Assembly: GCA_949592205.1 (NCBI GenBank)
Contig: CATIUR010000002.1
Location: 7,168,501-7,232,500, forward strand
Source of the DNA: Helichrysum umbraculigerum
Lineage: Eukaryota; Streptophyta; Magnoliopsida; Asterales; Asteraceae
DNA length: 64,000 nucleotides
Reading direction: 5' to 3'
Below, piece by piece: positions 25,304-36,858 of the stretch (position 1 is the first letter of the stretch; each line of letters begins with the position of its first letter). The notes beneath the pieces are model-generated. The model had not been told where the DNA came from. It did no database searches and was given only the letters and a program-made list of their open reading frames with translations. The translations under genes were made by a program, and so were the position numbers.

Positions 25304-25439
25304 GCTAATCTTGTTTATATGTGAGACGACCAAAAAATTATACACGACTAAAAAAGAAACATTTTTTTATGCACTAAATTTAATATGTTTAGTGTTCAGA
25401 AGCACAATGAAATTTTAAAATAAACATATCAATTTAGGT

Positions 25440-25690
25440 ACATTTTTTGCAAAAACAATTATGTCAAAATTATTAAAATTTTATTCTCTTTAATATTAGA
25501 TTGATTTAAAAAAAATAAAAAATATATGATACACAAAGTTATGTATCACAACTTTTATATGTGATATTGTGATACACAATAAATTTTTTATGATGTGTAT
25601 CATATATTTTTTTAAAAATTTATCTCCTGTTAAAGAGCATAAAATTTTCATAATTTTGATATAATTTTTTAACAAAAAAATTATTTAATT
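25440..25690. repeat. AT-rich foldback sequence
   Basis: A left arm containing TATGTCAAAATTATTAAAATTTT and TATATGATACAC pairs with a right arm containing TGTGTATCATATA and AAAATTTTCATAATTTTGA. The arms are roughly 110 bases each around a short centre of TGATACACA-type repeats. It is probably a MITE relic; its ends and target duplication are unclear. Confidence 0.5.
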
Positions 25691-25703
25691 TTAAAGTTAA
25701 AAA

Positions 25704-26574
25704 TAAAAATGTTCGTTCCTACCATTTCCACCATAAGAAGTGTTTCTACTTTAACCTTCCTCTATTCTTTTTAAATCGAGTATCTCTTTTATAAGCCTAA
25801 CTTAATTGTTTGCATTTTTAATATTTTGTTTCTTTCAATATTTTAGACAAGCAAAAATAAAATGTATGTGTTTTTTTTTTTAATTACGTAATAAAATAAG
25901 TAATTATATCGTACTAATTGACTTGTCACTTGTGTTAGTAATTTTTGACAAATTTAATGCATCATCATCATTAGTTAATATATAACCCTCCCCGAAAGGA
26001 ATATCCAACGAATTTATGCGAATCAACTCTTAGACGGTTGGAATAACAGCTTAAACTCTCTACTAATCTATACTACTATAAAATTCATCATCAATTCTTG
26101 TTTACATAAAAATCACAATTCTTTGATACTTCATCTTAAAAAGGTCAGTTCTTTTTCTTCTAATTCATATATTTCCGTTGTTTAATCAATCATGCTCACA
26201 AATTTTACAGATCATGCTCTCTTTTTTGTGTGAATGCTTTAGCACCTGTTTACTTATTCGAATGTGTATCGGATTACTTTTGGTATAAGGACTGTGTTTC
26301 AAAGGTAATCTGCAGTTGTTGATCCTAAGTTAGATCCTTTAAGTTTGTTTGTTGACCCAGATATATACAGACACCGATTCATTGTAAGTAAAATGTGAAA
26401 TTTCAATGATGACATGAACGATTTGTCGAGTTGTTAATCATCGAAAAAGCTACTTAGATTTGTAATTGTAATAGACTGTACACTTGTTCACATCGATCGA
26501 TAACTACCAATATGACCAATTGCAATGGTGGTTGCTGTTGAACGCAACAACCGAAATCACTGCACAATAAGTAT
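25704..26574. other. Intergenic DNA between the trihelix and GH31 genes
   Basis: The stretch is AT-rich. No gene or recognisable element is seen, and the last part is the 3' flank of the minus-strand GH31 gene. Confidence 0.5.
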
Positions 26575-29500
26575 TTACAGAATCATGTATTCTCTCAAAT
26601 TTTTTAGAAAATTCTCTCCAACAATAGAGCCATTTTTGACAAATATTGCTGGATAGCCAATTGGAGCATCGATCAAAGCTTCTGAACCTTGTATATCATA
26701 CAAATCTCCAGTCCATATATGTTTCCAAACACAATTTTCGCCAACTGGAAAGTAAGCCTTCACATTCTTTCTGTGTTTATCGAGAGTCGGGACCACTAGG
26801 AACTCGTTACCTACTAGAAACTGTTCATACGTCAAGTTATGTACATGGTCGTCGTTAGGGTAATGGAGAAATAGGTGTCGACAAACTGGAAGACCTTTTT
26901 GACTAGCTTCCTGTGTTGTAAACATAAATGTTGGATCAGTCTATGTAATTGCTGTATATGTGTAGGGAAAATGATTGTAGTTAGTATATCACCTTCACGA
27001 GTTGGACCCTGTAAAACTTCCAAGCTTTGTACACTTTTGCAAAACGTGCGAAGTGTGATAATGTCGTTTCGTTTGAGTAGAACTGGCTATTAACAGATGG
27101 CTTGTTTCCCTGCACAAAATGTTGGTGTAAACCAAATTAAATTTTGGCCAGGACATAATATATATTACACGACTAACTAAAAAACGACAGCCTTTGATGT
27201 TTGGTAAAATATGCAGGTTGGGCAACAGGTCAAAACCTTATAATTCTTTGTACAAGTCAGGTTGGGTTGACCCGAAACACATTTTGTCCAACACCCCTAG
27301 TTTATACTTTCTATATACTTCGTATTTTTTAGTTATATTTTATAAACACTTGGTGTGTCAATTTTGATTCAGTATGTTGTTATCCGTGATAACTTGGGTT
27401 TTTATGAATACACTTTGGGCGAATTTTGCCCCATTCGACCCATTTGACTGGCTTCCTTTTATCTACTTCATTATATTGGCCCGTTAGACAAAAGACGTTA
27501 ACCCGAATTGACCCATTCATTACAAATGGGATAAAACTACCACCTGTAGAAGCTATATAACTTACTTCATGTGTTCGGAATATTGTTGTGAAGGCATTTA
27601 ACTCCATCCATCTTAATAGCAACTCTTCATCCCTTGTATACTTGAAGAAGGGTAAGTTTACTGCACAATAGCCTCCAATGTCGCTATGGTTGAATGCATA
27701 CCCACAAAGTCCGCTACTTAGCAAGCCAACAACACTACTTTTTATTCCATCATTAGCCTGCCAACTTACCATTTGATCCCCTTCCCAGAAGAGCATTGCC
27801 CATTTAGGACTATTTCTGAAACCTGCTCTCATAAAGAAAACTAACGATTCTGAAGGGTCTTCTTTCTCCTTTCCAAAAAGTGTACCTTTCCATTCTTCTG
27901 TAAATTCACGATTGATTTGTGCCCATATCTCTGGATATCTATTATGCGCAGAAATAGGGTCCTCACCTGAAAAGATTTCAGAATAGATGTTAAAACTGAA
28001 CATACGATTTACTTGAAAACAGACATTAATAGGTCACTTATATTATCGGCCTCCGCACAAAAAGCCACACAAACTAGAGGTGGCAAATGGGCGGGTCAAG
28101 CTGGTTGGATAATGTATGGTGGTTCTTAGTACGTCAGTTCGGTCGTGTTGACCAACAAACAATTTTTGTATAATGACAGAATGCGTAATATATGATTGCA
28201 TATTTCTATTGTTTATTTTCACTTTGGACAGTCCCATTTGACCCATTACCTTTTTACATATCATCTTTAGTTGACCCATTCTGTAAACCGTAACCAAATC
28301 AGCCCAAATATAGGTAAATGAATTATGATTGCCTAATTCTTACGTAAAGTGACAAATTAGTATAAATTTAAGGATGTCTTAGTACTCCCAATAGTTGAAA
28401 TTTTCCAATTTGTTGGCTATTAGCACTGAAGTAGGAGTATTTCTACATGAACAACTCACTCTACTTGTCTTTTAATTCAATACATGTATGATAATATGTA
28501 TAATTCTAAACCCTTGGGTGCAGTTAATGTGGTCATATTGGATCCTATGAAGAAAGTATATCGAACCTGAGTAGACGCAGGCATCAACAGGAAGGCCTTC
28601 ACCAAAATCAGCCATCCATCCCCGAACACCATCATCTACCATTTCTTGTAAAATTGTCTTGAACCATTTTGCAGTACGAGGGTGAGTCAAATCCAACATC
28701 CCCACATCAAAAGCAGTATTAGGAACCATGTATGTTTCTCCATTCTTGTCTTTCACTAAAATGTCCAACCTTTTCGCCTCTTCAAAGAGGTTTCGCTTTG
28801 CATCTGGCTTACTATCCATCTGTGACATCAAACGAGATCTTCAAAAGATGACTTATAGTGTTCATATATTTTGTCAACCAAATAATATGAGACTTACCGG
28901 AGCTAGACAAGGATTGCAATATGTCATCACTTTAACGTGTCGGGCACTAAGATCCTTAATTAGTTGTTTCCATCCTTGATAGCGTGTTTCATCCACTTCC
29001 CAATTCCACCAAAGTTGCGATCCAATTACTGTTTTCCTCTCCCCTACCCAATCCTACACAATGCCAAATATGCATTTAAAAGGTGATATTGTGATGTTGA
29101 ATAATCAAGATTAGATGATAAGTTTCTTGAAGATAGTGTCTAGATGTGCTTTTACTGCTTGAAGTTGTTATAGTTACTTTTTATTGTGTTGACTTGTTAA
29201 CAAATTGTGATTTAATAACAAAGTTCGATACATTAAGAGTGTACACGTAATTTTACTCTACTTGTTTGTCTAACCCCTATTGCAACTTCAGATATGTAAA
29301 TACTACCTGCAACCAGAATGCTGATATTGGAACATCATGAGCAACGAGTTGATCCCAAACACGGCGAACTTTATCTGTTCCACCTTGCATTCCAACAACA
29401 GCACCTGATATGATCCAATCAGGAAGTTCAGATGGTCTGCCTATCGACTCGGTGAATTGTTCAATGAGATCAGAAGGTGAGTTCCCATACAATAGTCGAC

Positions 29501-31000
29501 CTTCTATACAATCTCCATGTATCTGCAAGCATTGGTTATAATTTAGTTATCAAATTTTCAAGATTACCAATTCATAACAAGACCTTAAAGATAGAAAACC
29601 AATTTAGTTATCAATCTTTTAACGATGTCTATATCTAATGATCGTTGGAAAAGCAACTTATATCAACCTCAAAGCCAACACATATTCATTTCAGGTTGGA
29701 GGAAGTAAGATGACAGCTTGAAAGAAACATCACCTGTATCTGAACTCTGTCATCATGTGTCAAATCAAAGACCGAATAATCATAACCTTCAAGGTAAAGA
29801 GATTTCATCTTTGATGTCATATAAAATGGTGAAGGTGCATACGTTGTACTCCAATCACCTCCAGCCCTGCATAATGACATAGAATTGTTTACCATGTTTT
29901 TTCTCATATTCTATACACACATGCATGCAGATAAAAAAAAAAATACATACCTGCATATGTATGCAAATGTAAAGCTTTAAAATCTATATGTATCTATATA
30001 TAAAGGAAATTTGATGTTACCTATAGCTAACCAAATTAGCAGCAAAAGTGATTGGTTGATCTCCTCTCCCAATTCCTTGTTCTTGAACAAAGATAGGAAC
30101 TTTCCTTCCTTTAAAGTCCATGTGCGAAAACTGTTCACCAAACCCAAAGATTCTTTCATTCTTTTCACTTGAATATGTAAGACATATCCTATTAAAACAC
30201 TCATATCCACCATCTTTCATTGCTACATTTTCTTCTTCGTTACTTGAATCCATGACTACCCGTTTCCTTTTTAAAAGTGACCCAAATAACCGAAGTCGAA
30301 TCCTTCTAGTTCGACTCGATTTTTTAACAAATCCCTTGTAAGTCCTTGGTGAAAGCTTTGGTGAAGAACCACGATTTAGTTTTCCAAGTTTCACTTGAAA
30401 CCCAATTTGATTATTACTCTTTTGTTCTAATAAAAATTTATACTTTACATAACTATGTACATCTTTCTCTAAAAAATCCCATTTTTCTTCACTTGACACC
30501 TTTTTGTTCTTCCTCATACTAAAAATCCTACCTTTTATTTCAAGAACAGGGAATTGTGATCCAAATTCATCATGCCCAGATACAAAGTCTTGATCTTTTT
30601 CCTGAAAATCAACATCAGTTTGATTTCTCAACACTTGTATTTCATCAATTGTTTGATGATCACATACTAATCGAACATTTCGATCTCTTATGATGAATGA
30701 GCCCCTACTTTCTTCCACTTCTGTTTCAGCCATTGCTGTAGAGATGAATGATTGACCAGGGATTGTTGACCATATGGATCTTGTAGGTTGTAATTTATGA
30801 GATATAGAAACATACCCACCATTTTCTGATCTCCAAATTAGCTCAAAATCATTTCCAATTGTAAAAATTTGCTGGGATGAAAGGGTAGTTTGGGCATTTA
30901 GAAACAGAATACCCTGTTTAAAGGGTAAAGTTTTTGGGTTTGATGGGAAGGGATTGTTGAGATGTTTATTGTGTTTCTTGGTGATTTTGAGGGTTGACAT
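26575..31000 (-). CDS. GH31 alpha-glycosidase, sulfoquinovosidase (YihQ)-like (8 exons, 863 aa)
   Basis: This is a retaining family-31 glycosidase related to bacterial YihQ, which cleaves sulfoquinovosyl glycerol derived from plant sulfolipid. Exons on the minus strand: 31000-30021, 29866-29734, 29522-29307, 29053-28898, 28819-28567, 27966-27566, 27109-26993, 26910-26575. All introns are GT-AG and the frame is intact. A beta-sandwich N-domain (about 1-370) contains FGFGEQFSHMDFKGR. The catalytic barrel carries the nucleophile Asp566 in GWMADFGE and the acid/base Asp643 in WEGDQ. YihQ substrate-pocket residues map as Gln417 (GMQGG), Gln443 (FWLQDW), Trp459 and Tyr679 (SDIGGY). The YihQ Arg301 position is Gln456, so the sulfonate contact is altered. 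No signal peptide is evident, which suggests the cytosol. The true substrate is uncertain. Confidence 0.93.
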
Positions 31001-33158
31001 TTTTTTATTTTTGAATTTTTTTGCTATGAATCTTGAAAAGGTTTGATCTTTATGGGCGGCTGGCTATCTTTTTGAAGAACAGCCAAAGTTTGGTTCAGAG
31101 CATTTATACTTGTTGATCTAGAGGGAATTTAATTGTTTGGCCTCATGGAATGACATTGGTGACTATGTGGAAATTTACCAAATTACCCTTATTAGTATGG
31201 ATTGTGTTGAAGAAAGAAATGGAAAGTTTGACTTTAGTGAGAATGGAAGATAAAGGAAGGAACTTTGATTGGGCTATTTGAGCTTTGTATTAATGTGGTA
31301 TTTATTGATTGCACTCCATGAAGTATGGATGTAGAAATCATGAATTCCAAAAAATAAATGCAGTATTTTTTATTTTTTTTACACATGATATACAATAGGA
31401 AATTGATGTGTATAGTTGTATCAAAGATAAGATTAGTGACCATCATAGATATTAGAAGTTGTTCTAAAAGCATTGCTCTTAACAACAGATTCCATGTGTT
31501 GTCCTTTAGTTCATGTGAATAAATAAAACGAAAATGATAGGTGTTGTTAATGACACTTATCTTATTCACTACAAGGATAGTAACAATTCATATAAAATAT
31601 TTTTAAAGTGTGTAGATTTTTTATAAGAATATATTTCCCATAAATAAACTACTAAAATAACTGATTACCAAGCAATAATATTGGATTGAGGTCCTTTTCT
31701 CTATAGGTCAACATGTGAGATCATGTTTCCTCAATCCAAAAATGACCCGTCTAGTTATTTGAGTTGTCGAATTGAATTTGACCAACCCGAACATAGACCC
31801 ATATAATCTGTTATATATAGTGTTAGCCGGGTCAAGGTATTGTAAACATTTCGTAAACACGTACACCCGTCTACAACATTCGTTAGAATGATGACGTACA
31901 TAAATTGTTTCAGGGAGCTCATAATTTTTAATGAGAAGATGAACCCTGCAATTCAAGTATAACTGATACGGAGTAACTTTTATTCTAAGGTCAAAAGTTA
32001 TATAACATATATACTATGTTTTGTAATAAAGTATGTATGTATGTTAGTAAAAATCTTATGACAATTTATATTGGTTGTCGTTTTCAAAATCCAAAAAAGT
32101 AAAAGGGTGTGAAACGTAATTTGGTTGAGCACGTGAGAGGGTGCGTAGAAGAAGATGCACCTGGACGCAATCTTGATTGTTAGTTGATATTCTGGTGTAC
32201 GTGGACGCTCGTTAGTTGAACAATATAAAACCAAGTCGTCATTGGATGTTTATGGATTTCAATATATCTTGAAATGGTAGTTCCCGTTAATATAATAATA
32301 GTATAATACATACACTTTTAAAAGAATACATTAATTATTGTATCAATCAATAAGATTTCATATACGTCCATTAAAATACTATCCGATCGATTGAAACCAA
32401 CACTAAATAATTATTTTGGGACACATCAAAGTGAAAACTTGAACAATCAAATTGGGACAGATGTAGTAGTATATAATTATATATGTTCTTGTAATTGCAT
32501 TATTTTATAGCTTAAGTAAATAAGTAACATGGTATAGACTTGCATTATATTATCGATGAGATAAAGCTAAATACGGAGTAGCTAGTACTATATGAAGACC
32601 GTATTAATTGGAATAACCCTCAAAATAACCAAAATTTAAAAGGACCTAGTGATTTGAGCTGTAATAAACTACAACCCGAAGTGTATTTTATATATCATAT
32701 CCAACCTTCATGTTGACCTTGTGTCTATCAAACTTTCCGCTATTGAAATTGTATGTATTCGAGGACACACTCATTTTGTAGCTGATATTATTGATGATGT
32801 GACAACCGTATAAGTTTTCACGTACGTCAGCTAACACGTCATTACCACATCAAACTTTGGATTATATAGTTTATTACGTTTTCCACATCAAACTTTGGAT
32901 TATATAGTTTATTACGTTTTCAACCACTAATCACAATATTAAATTACCCCGAATCAATTGGCTAACAACACATATGGTATTATTTACACTGTAACTTGAA
33001 ATTAGTTATCACTTGTTAGTTAAGTACTACCCCATAACACTTCACTATTTTAGTGTGGTAACAAGCTAAGTTCCAACTAACGAACATAAAAATGTGATTA
33101 CAACAAGATCAAATCCTTTATATTTATACAAATAAGTAACTTAGTGAACTTTCTACAA
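31001..33158. other. GH31 promoter side and intergenic DNA
   Basis: No gene is seen. The first hundred bases next to 31000 should hold the 5' UTR and promoter of the minus-strand GH31 gene. A piece near 31738-31805 (ATGACCCG, TTGACCAACCCGAAC) resembles hAT-MITE debris. The rest shows only scattered AT-rich frames. Confidence 0.45.
32845..32920. repeat. Perfect tandem duplication, 38 bp x 2
   Basis: A unit beginning CCACATCAAACTTTGG occurs at 32845-32882 and again at 32883-32920 with no visible difference. This indicates a very recent local duplication. Confidence 0.95.
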
Positions 33159-33319
33159 AAATAACATGGGAAATGCTAACGACAGCCCTTAGGGCTGTCA
33201 ATAAGACACATGGAACGCATTTATTAAACTCAAAGTTTCCTTATTTATCCAAAATTATAATTAATACAACTATGATTTGTATTAAATTCATTGAAACTTT
33301 CCTTTTATTAGTGATGTAT

Positions 33320-35293
33320 TGTAACATCCTCGTTTTGGGCCTAGTAGAAATCAGTAATTTCTTTATTTATTTAATTATTTAATTGTGTTTTAAATAATTA
33401 ATATCTTGTGATAATTGAAAATAATAGGTCAAACAGTTATATGACTTTTTGTGAATAGTAAATTATTAACCGTTTTAAATTTATTTAGTTGACGGTAAAA
33501 TAAAATTGTATTTCCCCGCAAATGGTTTTTAAGTTCCAGACAATAATAAATACGGGGAACGAAAACTAACACTTAAATGATGTATTCTATGGAATAAATT
33601 GGTTTTATTCCCACACATACACACATACATACGTACGTGCATACATACATATGAAACCCTAGATTGATTCACCTCCTCTCTTCAAATCAAAGCTCTCAAG
33701 CTCCAATCCAAGCTTCAAACACATAGATTAATCATCCTTCAACCTTTCTAATTGCTTGGTAAGTTTTGTTTCTCTAATTTTTATAAACCTAGAAATGATA
33801 TTTTGGGGTTTTTGTAAATTGAAAGGTGTAAATTCGAAATTAGGACTTGAAGTTGTTAAATTAATGTTAGTTAAACTCATACATGATGGTATGTAACATG
33901 ATTCAAGCCAAAAGTGGTAGTTTTGAATTAGGGTTCATGAGTTTTATAGGAAACTTGATGATTTTGATGGGTTATTGATTATAATCCAAAAATTAGAGGT
34001 TGTAGTGATGATATTATTGTTAGATGATGATTCAATGATGATTATAATGTAAACCCTAATATAAAAATGAAGAAAGTGATAATATGATCATTAATAAAGT
34101 TTAAGGGTTTAGTTGATTATGTTATAATCAAAGTGTTAAGCTAGTGTTATTAAAGTATGAAATTGGTTAAGTGTTCAAGAGTGTTGAAATGATTATGATG
34201 AATTAGTGATGTTTATGGTTATTGGCTTTGTTAATGGTTTAGCTATATTGAATAGTAATAATTAGAATGAATAAAAAGGATGTTATGATTATAATTGGTT
34301 AGGTGAATATGAATTTTTGATGTTAATAAGATTATTCATAATCTTGAAATGATGAAATTTGGATTAATACAAGTTAAGGATAAATTGTTTGATGTAATTA
34401 CAATTGTATGATATTATATCAATATTGAGGCAAGTGCCAAATGACTAACTTGTGTTGTGTTATTGTATTCTCAGATGTGGAGAAGACTCAGTGACATTAG
34501 ACTACTAAGTGGACGACTATGATTGTCGGTGAGTGGATCTTGGACTTTCAGTCTAAGTTAGTTGTAACAACATGGTTACAACGGGTAAACTTGGTTTATT
34601 GCAATGATTGCATTTATATTATATTGCCATGATGGCTAACCCTTGATTGATTATTGGCGTCCTACATACTATGATAGTTGTGGACTATTTGATTTGGTGG
34701 GGGTCAACTAATGTGTTGGGTTTGGATACTATTACTAGGACTTCGCAAGTGCCTTGTACATGTGTTGGACACTGAAATTGCGTCGTGTGTAGTAATAGTA
34801 CTAAACTATCGGTTTAACCTCTGATTTGGCCGTCAGTTGGTTTTAAGTGTTACTTGGGGAACCATCCGCGGCATGAGGGTACCTCAAGGACCACCGATCC
34901 TTCTATGTTGCTTGTGCATTGCTTGGTTATAGGCATGTGTTAAGCTGAGTTAGATTGATAGCTTGGGATCTATTCACTTAGCTTCGTGCTAACCCCTCAT
35001 TACTTCTTGCAGGTTTACTTTTGTATGTGGGTGGGCAAGAAGTACATATGGAATGGAATGTTTGACAGGCTCACTCTGAAATGGATAATACGTTAATGAT
35101 TTAACAACATATTTGGATTTCTATAACACCTAAACTTAATGTGTGTAATGATTAGGATAATCTAGTTTTAAAGGTTTGTATGTAAGTGGATTGATATTTG
35201 AAATGTATGTATGCAATCTACTGATTTCTATTAATCATGCGCTTCCGATATGTTTAAAAAAAAATGTCCTTGTATTTCGAGACGGGTGTTATA
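33320..35293 (+). repeat. 5' LTR of element A (1974 bp)
   Basis: It starts TGTAACATCC and ends GGGTGTTATA. Splice-like signals are a donor GTAAGTTTTG at 33759, a TATTCTCAG acceptor ending at 34474, a 54-nt micro-exon 34475-34528, a donor GTGAGTGG at 34529, and the acceptor TTCTTGCAG ending at 35012. A perfect hairpin TTAGC-TTCGT-GCTAA lies 22 bases before the last acceptor's CAG. The LTR is related to LTRs C and D. Confidence 0.95.
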
Positions 35294-35296
35294 AAT

Positions 35297-35308
35297 TGGT
35301 ATCAGAGC
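35297..35308 (+). other. Primer-binding site of element A
   Basis: TGGTATCAGAGC lies three bases after the LTR, complementary to the 3' end of initiator tRNA-Met. It is identical to the PBS of element C. Confidence 0.92.
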
Positions 35309-36683
35309 CTAGGTTTGGGTGAATTGGACATTGTATGGTGTTCAATCCCAAACTTAGGTTTGTGTCAAGTCAAACATTCCAGGGATGGAGTTTAGTGGTT
35401 GCATGAGAAAGTTGCTATTAAATGTGTGCTAACCTATAACAAGATGCAATAGTGTTGTTTTGGATGCAGAGACGGAGGAACATGAGGAACCGTATGGTAT
35501 TCTCAATGATTCCTCAATACTCGTGGGCCTAGATGTGCCAGGTAATTTCTGATAAGCTTGGTGAATTTTAATAAGCTTTGACTGTTTACTTTACTATGAT
35601 ATGATTGTTAGTAAAGTAAATTGAATTATTGGTAAATATCGCTTGTTAATAAGATGATAGAGGTGTTAATGATTAATTAAGAAGGAAATTGAAAGTTTCG
35701 GTCAAAATGTTGAAACTGTGTCGATGCATCGTTGACTAAGGTATAACAATTGTATTATGTGAAATTAAGTGTATCTACAGTGTGAAAATAAGTTGATAAA
35801 TGCAAGGTGTGATTATAGATCCTTGCTAGGGAATTGTTTGATAAATGATAAACTGAATTGATGTGACTTGATATGATGAAATTAATGGGATGTTGGTATT
35901 CTCCATTAATAGGTTTCGAGTCATGTTGTTATGTGAATTAGAAAGAGGCTAGTTGTGTGTTGACGAGTTTGTGAAAAGTCAAATTTGAAAATTTGTTGGA
36001 ATTAGTTCATATATGATGAACTTATGTGAAATTGGTGATTTAAGGTAATATCATGATACCATTAGCGAAAATTGCTTAGTTTGACTTAAAATAGTCAATA
36101 ATATGTGGAATGTATGTGAGAGTGGTGTTTATATGGTCAGAAACCCAAATGGGTCAATTAAGTGCCTAAATGGGCCGCTTAGTATGAAAACGGTTAGAAA
36201 CTTGATGTGGTTGTGTATGATGACTTTTAAGTTGACTTAAAGCCATAAGTATAGATAAAATGTGGGTTGAAAGTGTAATGTAGTTATGTTGATTGAATTT
36301 GGTAAAATTGCCCATTTGGACCCCTAAACGGGTCAATGAGTTAAAACATAATGGAACGGGTAGATGAGGATGATGAATGTGCCCACACGTCATAAATATA
36401 TGTAGAAACATGTTGGCAAAGGGTGGAACCCTGAAAGTATGCCGTTTGAAATATAGCGTGTCAACCAAAATGGTCCAAAATGGCCTAAAATTGGTTATAT
36501 GTCCGTTTTCTCGTAAAACGTGTAATTTGAAAAAGTGGAAAAATGGAAAGTTGCATTTTGATTATATGAGGGTGCCTGCAAAATTTCAGAGTCTAACTCT
36601 TTACGGTTTAGAAGATATGCGCATTTGAATTTTGTGTTTTTGCACTAAAAATTGCTGAGTTGTTGCAGCATGTTGAATCCGGT

Positions 36684-36858
36684 CGTATTCCCTTTAATAC
36701 GTACGTATTCCCATGAATACGGACGTATTCCTTGGGCGTATTCCTTAAAAAGCTTTCTGGTTGAAAATTTTGGCGGGAATACGGCGTATTCCCATGAATA
36801 CGAGCGTATTCCCATGAATACGGGTGTATTCCCGTGAATACGAACGTATTCCCATGTT
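36684..36858. repeat. Array of CGTATTC/GAATACG palindromes in element A
   Basis: CGTATTCCCATGAATACG or close variants occur at 36684, 36704, 36785, 36805 and 36825, in two runs with 20-bp spacing, plus half units at 36724, 36736 and 36845. Each full unit is a perfect 7-bp stem with a CCAT-type loop. The array lies in the non-coding internal region. Confidence 0.88.
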
